Below are positions 1-9,016 of a DNA stretch of 64,000 bases, one piece after another. The stretch comes from Kaistella sp. Lineage in GTDB: Bacteria > Bacteroidota > Bacteroidia > Flavobacteriales > Weeksellaceae. The notes below the pieces were generated by a model that was not told the origin of the DNA, made no database searches, and saw nothing but the letters and a program-made list of their open reading frames with translations. The number at the start of each line of letters is the position of its first letter. The first letter of the stretch is position 1. Where the stretch lies: positions 47,739 through 111,738 of the forward strand of contig JAIBEW010000010.1 in NCBI GenBank assembly GCA_019459085.1, read 5' to 3'. The position numbers and the translations under genes were made by a program.

Positions 1-1584
1 GATGTACAAATTCGGGGTTGTACCGGTTTCTGCAAATTCAAAAGAGTTGGTGGTACGGTCTGAAGCGAAGAGCACTTTGGCACCGAGGTTCAGTTTTTTC
101 CCAAGCATCGCATATTTTCCGCCAATACTGGCTCTGAGCAATGGAATATTGTAAATATGTTCGTAATTATCCAGGTTGTATTTCGCAAAATTCAGTTCCG
201 CATCCAGGACTAAATTTTCGAGAGGAAAATACTGTACACTTCCCTTCACTTCACTCACGGTTCCATTGTCGTACACCGCGGAAAAAGTATTGGCAAAATT
301 GTAAGCAGAACGGTTTAAGGTTTGGTTATAGTCGAAAAGATCATTCGCCTGGAAGAACATGATGTCATTCATTTTCCCGAAACCGGCACTGAAATCATAT
401 TTGATGGTCTGATCGATATCGCCTCTTAAACCGAAATACACTTTATATTTCGTCTCTGTAGCGCGGAGTTCCTGATCGGAAACCAGATACGGATTCTCTT
501 CGAGCATTTCTGCGTAGGAATTCAGTTTCAGACCGCCTTCAACCCCGGCGTAAAATTTAAATTCATCAGTCGCGGCAAACTGCAGTTCCGCTTTTGGAAA
601 CCAGTACGTTTTATTGTTTCGCGTAGCATCGGTGATGATATTGTTCGAATTTTCAGCATTTAGAAAAGAAAATTCGGAACCGATCATCAGATAGGAATTG
701 CCTTTGTGGAAAGTAACCTTGGGCGACAGCGTTGCGTTGAAGAAGTCCGAAGAATTTTCTTTCAGCAAAGCAAAATCGGAACGCAACGTTTCCAGATTCA
801 CGCCCAAATCACCGTTCAGCGTCACGCCGCCGAACGATGGAATTTCAACGCCGTGTTTAGAAAGATTCAGTAAAATTTCGGCCTGACTTTCCTTTGCATC
901 GAAATGATCACTTAAAAATGAAGATTTCACGCGTACATCATTCAGGATTTCATTCGAATAAAAATCGTAAAACCCGTTCAGACGGAAGCGGTTGGTTTTC
1001 TGCTGCAAATCGATGTCTGAAGCCGGATTTAATGCATAAATTCCATAATAATTGTAATCGTTCAGCCCAAAATCCGCATTCAGATTGAATTTCCCCTTCT
1101 CGCCATAAGAATTGAGGAAGGCACCGAGATTTGCAGACATCTGTGAGGAATCCCATGAATATTCTTTTTTCAGGCCTGTTGTCGAAAGGTAATGCACATC
1201 GGCACCCACTTCCATTTTGTTCTCTAAAAGCGACGAAATGGTTCCGTCGGCCAGAACTTTTCCGAAATTTCCCATTCCGAGACGGAAATAATTTTTCTGC
1301 TCATCTGTCTCAAATTTCGGGGAAATATCTTCGCCCTGAATAACGGAAGTTTTGAAATCCGATGATGCCGGAACATTCGTGATCTCGTAGTTCAGCGGAT
1401 TCTGGGATTTTGCTTCAGGCGGATAATTTTTCTCGGCCTCCACTGATGTTTTTTTCTTTTCGATTTTCTTCACTTCAGGCTCGCGTTTGCGGTCGAGGAC
1501 GAGTTTTTCTTCCTTGATCTGCGAAAATGCGACCTGCGAGATTCCGATGAATAATATGGACAGTATTTGAATTCTTTTGTTCAT
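1..1584 (-). CDS. Outer-membrane beta-barrel (TonB-dependent receptor-like) protein, 3' end cut by window
   Basis: The reading frame runs open from the start codon at 1584 to the window edge (528 codons, no stop), so the C-terminus is missing. The first 20 or so residues are a signal peptide ending VAFS before Gln. A Lys/Glu/Pro-rich linker follows (about residues 21-60). The rest alternates polar and aromatic residues with Asn/Asp-Gly-type turns, as in a large outer-membrane barrel (for example NYFRLGMGNFGKV). I see no TonB plug domain or CarboxypepD_reg domain at the N-terminus, so it may be a plug-less barrel that annotation pipelines label TonB-dependent receptor by similarity. It lies 41 bases downstream of the TPR gene on the same strand and is probably co-transcribed with it. 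The substrate is unknown. Confidence 0.8.
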   Translation of the reverse strand, partial: MNKRIQILSILFIGISQVAFSQIKEEKLVLDRKREPEVKKIEKKKTSVEAEKNYPPEAKSQNPLNYEITNVPASSDFKTSVIQGEDISPKFETDEQKNYFRLGMGNFGKVLADGTISSLLENKMEVGADVHYLSTTGLKKEYSWDSSQMSANLGAFLNSYGEKGKFNLNADFGLNDYNYYGIYALNPASDIDLQQKTNRFRLNGFYDFYSNEILNDVRVKSSFLSDHFDAKESQAEILLNLSKHGVEIPSFGGVTLNGDLGVNLETLRSDFALLKENSSDFFNATLSPKVTFHKGNSYLMIGSEFSFLNAENSNNIITDATRNNKTYWFPKAELQFAATDEFKFYAGVEGGLKLNSYAEMLEENPYLVSDQELRATETKYKVYFGLRGDIDQTIKYDFSAGFGKMNDIMFFQANDLFDYNQTLNRSAYNFANTFSAVYDNGTVSEVKGSVQYFPLENLVLDAELNFAKYNLDNYEHIYNIPLLRASIGGKYAMLGKKLNLGAKVLFASDRTTNSFEFAETGTTPNLYI

Positions 1585-1625
1585 GTCTATTTGTATTTGA
1601 GGAAAAAGTAAAATTGCGTTTGTGC

Positions 1626-4589
1626 TTACTTCTTAATCAGTTTTTTTACTTCTTGGGCTTCAGCAACAATCTCCGGGAAGTCCTGGTAGTTGGCAATGAT
1701 CTGGTCTGCGGTATAACTCGCCTGATAACTGTCTTTAAGGCCGATGTAATTTTTCGCCATCAAAACCAAGGCTTTTGCTCCCCAATATTCTTCGGAAGCG
1801 TAATTGTTGGCCAGTTTAAAGATGGTTTCGTTGGAGTTTTTAAAGGCCTTTGCTTTGTTTTGATAAAACGCTTTCGCGTAGAGCGATTCGGCGGCCACTT
1901 CTGTATTCGAAGATTTTTCGAGCGCCGAATAAGCGGTTTTCGCATCATTGTCTTTTCCACTGTTCATAAGGCTCCGTGCTTTAATCACTTTAGCCTGTTC
2001 CAGGACCGAAGCTGAATTTTTCGCATCTTTCAAAACGAGATCCGCAAAATTTTCTGCCTGAGCAAAATTCTTTTCCTCCGCATACAATTTCATCAGCTCT
2101 ATATTGGCAAAGCTTTTCAGTGCGGGATTGGCCGAATTTGCAAGCGGCTCCAGATATTTTCTGGCTTCGCTTGAATTGTTAAGACTCAGATAAATCTGTG
2201 CAAGCCTTGTTTGCGCTTCTTCCTGATAATCGTTCTGCACACTGGCGACTTCCTGTAAAACCAAAAGTGCTTTTGTGGAATTCTGTGTCTGGTAATAACT
2301 TTCGCCAAGTTCATACTTCGCCTGATACAACCCTTCTCCGGTTGGATTCTGGGTGAGATATTTTTCAAAAAGCGGAACCGCATTTTTGTAATCTTTTTTA
2401 GCATAATAGTTTTTAGCGGTGCTCAGATTAATCTCATCGATTTCTGAAGCCTCGATTTTTACACCTAAACTTTCCGCAAAACTTTGGTATCCTGCTACAT
2501 CGCTGTTTTTCATAAATGCCGGCCTTGACGCCTGTACAATTTTCCCTGCAAAAGCAGTATTCCGGTACTGATTTCCGAGCAGTCTGAATTCGGAAAGCGC
2601 GTTTTCACTTTGGTTCAGATCAATATAATTCTGAGCGCGGTAAATCTGTGCATTTGCGACCATATCTTTGTCGGAACTGGTGCTGATGACTTTCGAAAAA
2701 TATTCATTCGAATTGCTGAAATCGTCGTTTGCGGCATACGCGGTCGCAATTTCATATTGGGCATCGTCGGTATATTCAGAATTTTTATACTGGCTAAGCA
2801 GTTTCTGAAGTTCGGTGATTTTCGCTTCGGTATCCCCTTTAAAACCAAGAGCCAGCGCTTTCTGGAATAACGTATAATCATTTGCATTTTCAGCTTTTTC
2901 GTAAATAGCGATCGCTTCATTCAGCTGATTATCGGCATAATAAGTGTCTGCGAGGCGAAGTTCAGCATCATTTTTAAAATCCAGTTTCGGATCTTTCAGG
3001 TATTCCGTAAAATATTGTTTTGACTTGTCGAATTTTTTCGATTTGAAATAAGCATATCCCAGATCGTAAGACAACTGCTGCTTTTCAGGGAAATTTGCGT
3101 TAAAAAGGGTTTCGTAACGCTCGATCGCAGAAGGATAATTTCCTTGTTGATAATAGGTTTGCGCGAGCCAGTAGGTTGCTTTGGCATTGAATTCTTTATT
3201 AAGGTTGAATTCCAGACTGCGGACAAAGTATTTTTCAGCTTCATCGAAATTCCCTTTGTTGAACTCTTCAGTGCCGAGCAAATAAGAAACTTCCTGATCG
3301 ATCTTGTCGGTTTCAGGAGTTGAGTTCGTCATCTTGTCGATCGCGTTCAGCGTGCCTTTGTAATCGCCTGAATACAAATACGATTTTACCAAAAGCGACT
3401 TCATTTCGCGGTCTTCATTGCTTCCCGGATAAGTCGTTATAAAATCCTGAATAACCGTCGGCGCAGATTCGAAAGGGTTACCGATGTCGTAACTCAGTTT
3501 TGCATACTGTACGTGCGCCATTTTCTGCAAATTTGTGTCGTAATTCATCTGCTTTGCAGAACGGAAGGCCGAAAGTGCTTCCTGTTTTTTACCGACTTCC
3601 AGATAGGAATTTCCCAACTGGTAGTAAGCGTTTTGCGCAAGCGCCGAATTGCTGTTGATGAGCTGGTTGTAGTATGAAACCGCTTCATCGTATTTTTTAA
3701 GCTGTGCGGAGACAAAACCCATCTCGTACAGATCTTTTTCAGAAGGCGAAGGTTTGCTGTCCAGGTATATTTTAAGATGCGGATATGCAGCGGCATAATC
3801 CCCTTTCATAAAATAACTTTCACCGATTATTTTGTGGACTTCGGCTTTGTATTCCGCTGAAATAGGTTCGTTTAACAGAGCAGTTCCTTCAGAAACAGCA
3901 AGGTCGTATTCTTTATCGTTAAAATGCATCTGCACATAGTACGGTTTAACCAGCCGTGCATATTTTTCGTTCTGTTTGATCTGGTCGAAAAAAGTGAAAG
4001 CTTTTTCGTTCTGTCCATCTGCGTAATACAGGTGACCCAACATATAAGCGATGTCGTTTTTAGACACCTCATCAGCGTTGGTATACGCCTCTTCGAGAGC
4101 TTCAATCGAACCTTTGGAATCGCCGGTCATGAATTTCGCGTAACCGAGTTTCATGATGTACTGCGTATTCTCTTCTTTCGAAAGCTGATACTGGTTTACG
4201 TTTTTCAGCGTTTCCAGCGCTTTCGGAAAATCTTTCTGCACCAGATAATAATCCGCAAGCGGAAGATTGGCCTGCGCAAAATATGCCGAGTTCGGATATT
4301 CTTTCATAAAGGCTTCCAAACCCTGTTCAGCATGGTTCTTTCTTAAAATGACCCCAATCACATTGTCGAAAAACTGCGAAGCCTCTTTCCGTGATTCGGA
4401 AAGCGATTCGGTATAAAAATACTGTCGTGCGTATTCAAACTGCGAGGCGTTGTATATTTTGTCCTGATACAGGCTTTCGGCGAGGCTGAAACGGTAGTTT
4501 TCGCGGTCGCTGAAGTATTGTGATTGCTGAGCTTCGGATAATCCGCAGTAGAAAACTGCAGCGGCAATGATGATTTTTTTTGAATCCAT
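1626..4589 (-). CDS. Large tetratricopeptide-repeat protein, exported
   Basis: A 987-residue protein with an N-terminal signal peptide (cleavage likely after SEA, about residue 20). The rest is almost wholly TPR-like helical repeats, for example units with the pattern YxLGNSYLEVGKKQEALSAF and YWLAQTYYQQGNYPSAIERY. Such proteins act as protein-interaction scaffolds in the periplasm or at the outer membrane. It is the first gene of a probable two-gene unit with the outer-membrane barrel protein downstream, which suggests the TPR protein helps assemble or dock the barrel. That role is inferred from context. No enzymatic motif is visible. The start at 4589 gives a complete signal peptide. Confidence 0.85.
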   Translation of the reverse strand: MDSKKIIIAAAVFYCGLSEAQQSQYFSDRENYRFSLAESLYQDKIYNASQFEYARQYFYTESLSESRKEASQFFDNVIGVILRKNHAEQGLEAFMKEYPNSAYFAQANLPLADYYLVQKDFPKALETLKNVNQYQLSKEENTQYIMKLGYAKFMTGDSKGSIEALEEAYTNADEVSKNDIAYMLGHLYYADGQNEKAFTFFDQIKQNEKYARLVKPYYVQMHFNDKEYDLAVSEGTALLNEPISAEYKAEVHKIIGESYFMKGDYAAAYPHLKIYLDSKPSPSEKDLYEMGFVSAQLKKYDEAVSYYNQLINSNSALAQNAYYQLGNSYLEVGKKQEALSAFRSAKQMNYDTNLQKMAHVQYAKLSYDIGNPFESAPTVIQDFITTYPGSNEDREMKSLLVKSYLYSGDYKGTLNAIDKMTNSTPETDKIDQEVSYLLGTEEFNKGNFDEAEKYFVRSLEFNLNKEFNAKATYWLAQTYYQQGNYPSAIERYETLFNANFPEKQQLSYDLGYAYFKSKKFDKSKQYFTEYLKDPKLDFKNDAELRLADTYYADNQLNEAIAIYEKAENANDYTLFQKALALGFKGDTEAKITELQKLLSQYKNSEYTDDAQYEIATAYAANDDFSNSNEYFSKVISTSSDKDMVANAQIYRAQNYIDLNQSENALSEFRLLGNQYRNTAFAGKIVQASRPAFMKNSDVAGYQSFAESLGVKIEASEIDEINLSTAKNYYAKKDYKNAVPLFEKYLTQNPTGEGLYQAKYELGESYYQTQNSTKALLVLQEVASVQNDYQEEAQTRLAQIYLSLNNSSEARKYLEPLANSANPALKSFANIELMKLYAEEKNFAQAENFADLVLKDAKNSASVLEQAKVIKARSLMNSGKDNDAKTAYSALEKSSNTEVAAESLYAKAFYQNKAKAFKNSNETIFKLANNYASEEYWGAKALVLMAKNYIGLKDSYQASYTADQIIANYQDFPEIVAEAQEVKKLIKK

Positions 4590-4724
4590 TCTTTTGGTTA
4601 AGAAATTAGTCTTTTACAGGAACGAAAATAGGAAAAACTTATTGTTTAACGGTATTTTTAACCGTCTTAAAACTAAATTTAGGATAAAATTTAGCATTGT
4701 TTAACATTTTTTTATTGAAATCAT

Positions 4725-4732
4725 TACATTTG
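4725..4732 (+). promoter_or_regulatory. Bacteroidota -7 promoter element before the permease
   Basis: TACATTTG matches TANNTTTG exactly and lies 17 bases before the permease start codon. No good TTTG element sits at the usual distance upstream, so only the -7 half is supported. Confidence 0.45.
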
Positions 4733-4749
4733 TTTCACATTAGCAAATT

Positions 4750-6423
4750 ATGAATCAACTTTTCAGAAGAAAACACTACAGTGAAGGCGACCATCCATCG
4801 GGTCTTTTAAGAGTTTTAGGCGTTTGGGATATTGTATTTTTCGGCATAGCCGCCATTATCGGTGCCGGAAGTTTCACCAGTTTGGGTGAAGCTGTTTTCC
4901 GCGGCGGTCCCGGTGTTATTATTCTGTATGTGATCTGTGGTTTCGCGTGTGGTTTTACCGCTCTCTGCTATGCTGAATTTGCCAGCAGAATTCCTACCGC
5001 CGGTTCGGCTTATACGTATGCCTATGCCAGTTTCGGGGAACTGATTGCCTGGATCATCGGTTGGGCACTGATCATGGAATATTCTTTCGGGAACATCTAT
5101 GTTGCCTTCTCCTGGTCCGATTATTTTACCAGTTTCATGGACAGAATCGGTATTCACATTCCTGAATTCCTGAGCTGCAGTTATTCGGAAGCAAAGAAGG
5201 CATTTTTTGGTGGTTCTGAAAATCAGGAACTCATCAACGCTTGGAAAAATGCGCCTCTGATTGGAAATTTGAAATTCATTGTCGATGTCCCTGCTTTGGT
5301 CATCAACGGACTTATTACCTGGCTTTGTTATGTTGGACTTAAGGAATCGAAAAACTTCAACAATATTTTTGTAATTCTGAAACTCTTCATCATCCTGCTC
5401 GTAATTGCAGTGGGAATTGCGTACATCAATACCGATAACTGGTTTCCCGCAGCAACTCAAACCGGAGTACGATCTTTTATGCCGAACGGTTTTACCGGTG
5501 TAATGAGTGCGGTTTCCGGAGTGTTCTTCGCCTACATCGGGTTTGATGCACTCAGTGTTCTGTCGGAAGAAACGAAAGATCCTCAGAAAAATCTGCCGCG
5601 CGGCATGATTATCTCTCTTGTACTCTGCACCGTCATTTATATTGTTCTCACCCTTGTTCTTACCGGAATGGTTGATTACCGAAAATTCGACGGAGTGGGT
5701 GATCCGCTCTCCTTTATTTTTGAAGCCGGAAATGCCAACATTCCGTGGATGGAATTTGTGGTTTCCCTGGCGGCCGTAATTGCGATCACCACTGTTTTGC
5801 TTGTTTTCCAAATGGGACAGCCAAGAATCTGGTACGCCATGAGCCGCGACGGACTGATGCCGAAAAAATTCATGGAAATACATCCAAAACATAAAACACC
5901 TTCATTCGCAACAATTGTCACCGGTCTGGTGGTTGGAATACCGATTCTGTTCACCGATAAATCCTTTATTCTGGATTTCACGAGTATCGGGACAATTTTC
6001 GCATTCGTGCTGGTTTGTGGCGGAGTGCTCCTGCTTCCAGCCAAAGAAAAACTGAAAGGCAGGTTTCATCTTCCGTACATCAATGCAAAAATTATTTTCC
6101 CGGTTATTTTCATCGGCGGACTGGTATTTTTCTACTTCTGGCAGCCGGCATTCTTTGAAAATCTCATGAACTGGAGCGATCCTGATGAAAGCGAGTTCAG
6201 GATTTCTATCTTTCTTTTCATCCTCATCAATCTGGCACTTTGTGTATTGGCATTTGTAAAAAATCTTTCTCTGATCCCGCTGATCGGTTTAAGTTCGTGC
6301 CTGTACCTTTTAACCGGAATGGGCCATAACAACTGGTTCTGGTTTGCACTTTGGTTTGGGATCGGTCTGATCATTTATTTTTCTTACGGGTATAAAAACA
6401 GTAAATTAAGGGATAAACAATAA
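4750..6423 (+). CDS. APC-family amino-acid permease
   Basis: A 557-residue integral membrane protein with about 12-14 hydrophobic segments. The first helix carries the APC-type glycine-rich motif IIGAGSF (about residues 36-42), followed by the family features ICGFACGFTALCYAEFASR and IPTAGSAYTYAYASFGE. These mark the cationic/neutral amino-acid transporter group (YfnA/CAT-like). It would import amino acids by proton symport or exchange across the inner membrane; the exact substrate cannot be read from sequence. It is divergent from the TPR gene and four bases upstream of the Mpo1-like gene, so the two are probably co-transcribed. Confidence 0.9.
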   Translation: MNQLFRRKHYSEGDHPSGLLRVLGVWDIVFFGIAAIIGAGSFTSLGEAVFRGGPGVIILYVICGFACGFTALCYAEFASRIPTAGSAYTYAYASFGELIAWIIGWALIMEYSFGNIYVAFSWSDYFTSFMDRIGIHIPEFLSCSYSEAKKAFFGGSENQELINAWKNAPLIGNLKFIVDVPALVINGLITWLCYVGLKESKNFNNIFVILKLFIILLVIAVGIAYINTDNWFPAATQTGVRSFMPNGFTGVMSAVSGVFFAYIGFDALSVLSEETKDPQKNLPRGMIISLVLCTVIYIVLTLVLTGMVDYRKFDGVGDPLSFIFEAGNANIPWMEFVVSLAAVIAITTVLLVFQMGQPRIWYAMSRDGLMPKKFMEIHPKHKTPSFATIVTGLVVGIPILFTDKSFILDFTSIGTIFAFVLVCGGVLLLPAKEKLKGRFHLPYINAKIIFPVIFIGGLVFFYFWQPAFFENLMNWSDPDESEFRISIFLFILINLALCVLAFVKNLSLIPLIGLSSCLYLLTGMGHNNWFWFALWFGIGLIIYFSYGYKNSKLRDKQ

Positions 6424-6427
6424 ACAA

Positions 6428-6739
6428 ATGGCTGAAAGAATCAAAAACTACGAGGAATATTATACTCTGTATTTAGCAGATCACCAAAAACTAGGGACCA
6501 GGATTTCGCATTTCCTCGGAACCTTGCTGTTTCTGTTTGTCATTTTATACGTCATCACTTCTGGGAAAGAAAGATTTCTGTATTATCTGCCGATTTACGG
6601 ATACGGTTTCGGGCTGCTTTCGCATGTGCTTTTTGAAAAAAACAATCCGAAGACCTTCAGACATCCTGTATGGAATCTGGTTTCAGATTTCAGGCTGTTT
6701 TATGAGCTGCTGACCGGTAAGCAGAAGTTTAAAGCATAA
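6428..6739 (+). CDS. Mpo1-like (DUF962) membrane protein
   Basis: A 103-residue protein that begins with a short soluble segment (YYTLYLADHQKLGTRISHFLG) and continues with two hydrophobic helices. The conserved His residues (DH near residue 18, SH near 27, SH near 61 and HP near 76) match the DUF962/Mpo1 family. The yeast member Mpo1 is an iron-dependent dioxygenase acting in fatty-acid alpha-oxidation; whether bacterial members share that chemistry is not established. It starts four bases after the permease stop. Confidence 0.75.
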   Translation: MAERIKNYEEYYTLYLADHQKLGTRISHFLGTLLFLFVILYVITSGKERFLYYLPIYGYGFGLLSHVLFEKNNPKTFRHPVWNLVSDFRLFYELLTGKQKFKA

Positions 6740-6871
6740 AGAAATTACCACGATTGATGGATTTTATCATCTGGTCCACCAAATTGCTGATGGATGTAGC
6801 ACTTTTTTGAGAATCTGAAGTAGGACACAAACATTAAAATTATGTCTGGTCTGCAACAATAAGCAACTAAC

Positions 6872-6905
6872 AAGCACGCCTGCATTTTAAAATGCAGGCG
6901 TGCTT
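6872..6905. terminator. Perfect 34-base palindrome, probable bidirectional terminator
   Basis: A 17-base arm (AAGCACGCCTGCATTTT) is followed immediately by its exact reverse complement. It lies between the convergent Mpo1-like and SPFH genes, where a shared terminator is expected. The arms end in A/T runs on both strands. The remaining 130 bases of this gap (6740-6871) hold nothing I recognise. Confidence 0.7.
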
Positions 6906-6941
6906 TTGGTAAAAACCTTTAATCCTTTATTGGAAAAGGGT

Positions 6942-7877
6942 TTAGAAATGTTCGTGTGAAGTGGGTGGCGGCGGGAATTTCCCCTGGTTCACCTCATCCA
7001 TCTTCTGGGTGGCGGCCATGGATACCACGAGATCGTTCAGCATAGAGCTGGCTGCGTGCGGCGAGTTCGGCAGTAACACCAAATTACTACGGTTGTTTGC
7101 ACCGATCGAATGCAGGGTATCATAATGTTGAGTGATTACGATTAATGCGGAGGCTTCCTGGGAGCTGATCCCCGCTTCGTTCAACATTTTTACAGACTCT
7201 TCCAGACCTTTGGCAATTTCGCGTCTTTGATCCGCGATTCCCATTCCCTGTAGTTTTTTCGATTCTGCTTCTGCTTTCGCTACGGCAACGATTCTGATTT
7301 TCTGAGCTTCAGATTCGTATTCTGCTGCCGTCTTTTCACGTTCGGCAGCGTTAATCCGGTTCATGGCGTGTTTCACCTGCTCGTCCGGATCAATATCGGT
7401 TACCAATGCTTTGATAATGTCGTATCCGTAACTCTGCATCGCTTCCTGAAGTTCCCCTTTTACGGCAATAGCCACATCATCTTTCTTTACAAATACGTCA
7501 TCGAGTTTCAATTTCGGCACTTCTGCACGAACGACGTCGAAAACATATGAAGTAATCTGGTTTTCAGGATTTTCAAGACGGTAATATGCATCACCCACCT
7601 GAGTTCTGATCACCTGGTACTGCACTGAAACCTTCATTCTGATAAAAACGTTATCCAGCGTTTTGGTATCAATAATAACGTCGAGTTGCTGAATTCTCAG
7701 ATTTAGACGTTTAGCGACCTGATCAATAAACGGAATCTTAAGATGAAGTCCAGACTGGCGCACCGACAGGAATTTCCCGAAACGTTCCACAATAGCTGCA
7801 GTTTCCTGAGTCACCGTAAAAAATGAGGCAAACAGGACAATGAGCCCGAAAAAAATAATAATTCCTAATAAAATCAT
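6942..7877 (-). CDS. SPFH/band 7 domain membrane protein (stomatin-like)
   Basis: A 311-residue protein with one N-terminal membrane helix (residues 2-20), then an SPFH/band 7 domain recognisable by AAIVERFGKFLSVRQSGLH and by the segment IDPDEQVKHAMNRINAAERE. An Ala/Glu-rich coiled coil follows (about residues 165-210), and the tail is Pro/His-rich. The closest groups are the paraslipin/stomatin-like and hypersensitive-induced-response proteins. It would oligomerise on the inner membrane and organise membrane microdomains or proteases. No NfeD partner gene is adjacent here, which is unusual for one branch of the family. Confidence 0.88.
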   Translation of the reverse strand: MILLGIIIFFGLIVLFASFFTVTQETAAIVERFGKFLSVRQSGLHLKIPFIDQVAKRLNLRIQQLDVIIDTKTLDNVFIRMKVSVQYQVIRTQVGDAYYRLENPENQITSYVFDVVRAEVPKLKLDDVFVKKDDVAIAVKGELQEAMQSYGYDIIKALVTDIDPDEQVKHAMNRINAAEREKTAAEYESEAQKIRIVAVAKAEAESKKLQGMGIADQRREIAKGLEESVKMLNEAGISSQEASALIVITQHYDTLHSIGANNRSNLVLLPNSPHAASSMLNDLVVSMAATQKMDEVNQGKFPPPPTSHEHF

Positions 7878-7975
7878 GGTTTAGAATTTAATTGTTAATA
7901 ACTAATCAGTCATACTTTTTCTGATTTGTCATAAAGATAGGTTAATTTTCTCTAATTTTAATCAAAGTTTTATAA

Positions 7976-9013
7976 ATGAAATTTGTTATACTCCTATTTG
8001 TTACATTGTTAATTTTTTCTTGCCAAAAAAAACTGAATGCCAATTTTGACAATGAGAAATGCTTCAATCTAAAAGAAGAAAAAAATAATTATACAGAATT
8101 TAAACCTGTTGATCAAAAGATAATTTTGCATAAAGAATATCCCAACCTTGTGTTTGAAGAAATTAAAAATGCAACAGCATTTGATACTAATTATTCTGGT
8201 TATACTCCTTCTTTTTCAGATGTTGAACAATTGCTTTCTCCAAATGATTTCCAATATTTAAGAAAATATAATTATCAAAATACTGATTATTATCTAGCTC
8301 AAAACGATTTTGGATACTGGTTAATTGAATATGTGAGTAAAATTGAAACACCTTATTTTTTAGGGGTTGCTACTGACAAATATATTCACATCAAAAACTC
8401 TGAAAAATTTCCATTAATATCACTAGGAAAATTTCAAGTTGAATGTGCTTTCATTAGGCTTTACGAACAAGAAATACAACTATTTTCCGGGCCAAAATAT
8501 GAAGCCGTAAAAGATAATTTACTTGTGAAAATAAATTTACAAACGATAAAGAAAGACAGTGATCAGGATGGTTTTAATGATTTTGAAGACTCCAATCCAT
8601 TGTACAAATCTACAAAATCTGATTTCACTTTTTTGTTTGAAGTTCTAAGCTCAGATTTTGATTTTTATGATAAGACCATTTCGAATGAAGAGATTGAAAA
8701 AGCAAGAAATGGAAATAAAGACCAAATCAACTTAAAGCCATTCATTTTTTCAGTCTATTTCAGTGATTGTAATTATTTTAAAAGCATCAATCCAGTGTCT
8801 AAAAAGACTTTGATTTTAGATAAAAATTACTTGGGGAAAAAAAAATTTTCCGTAGGTAATAGTTTTAATTATTCTGATTTTTCTTTATTTAAAAAATTGG
8901 ATGATGATCAAGTTGAAATTCGAAAATCTCACAATTCTGGAAGTGCAACATTTAAATGCGATAAAACAAATAATGGATGGAAAATCAGCACCACTCAAAT
9001 GGTTTCGATTTGA
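7976..9013 (+). CDS. Orphan lipoprotein with a calcium-binding-type Asp-rich motif
   Basis: A 345-residue protein with a lipoprotein signal peptide (lipobox LIFSC, Cys about residue 16). Most of it is unrecognised. Around residues 193-207 is an Asp-rich stretch (DSDQDGFNDFEDSNP) of the thrombospondin type 3 repeat kind, which usually binds calcium. The gene is clearly more AT-rich than its neighbours and uses many AAA, AAT and ATT codons, which suggests recent acquisition. It is divergent from the SPFH gene and its stop is only three bases from the stop of the convergent dGTPase gene. Function unknown. Confidence 0.8.
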   Translation: MKFVILLFVTLLIFSCQKKLNANFDNEKCFNLKEEKNNYTEFKPVDQKIILHKEYPNLVFEEIKNATAFDTNYSGYTPSFSDVEQLLSPNDFQYLRKYNYQNTDYYLAQNDFGYWLIEYVSKIETPYFLGVATDKYIHIKNSEKFPLISLGKFQVECAFIRLYEQEIQLFSGPKYEAVKDNLLVKINLQTIKKDSDQDGFNDFEDSNPLYKSTKSDFTFLFEVLSSDFDFYDKTISNEEIEKARNGNKDQINLKPFIFSVYFSDCNYFKSINPVSKKTLILDKNYLGKKKFSVGNSFNYSDFSLFKKLDDDQVEIRKSHNSGSATFKCDKTNNGWKISTTQMVSI

Positions 9014-9016
9014 AAT

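Noticed and set aside
4816..5892. Long open frame (358 codons) on the minus strand inside the permease gene
   Set aside because: It is antisense to a clear membrane transporter, with His/Asn-rich nonsense composition and no signal or domain.
6740..6871. Gene or transposase remnant between the Mpo1-like and SPFH genes (frame reads TIDGFYHLVHQIADGCSTFLRI)
   Set aside because: Short, no start or inverted repeats, no family that I can name. It could be chance.
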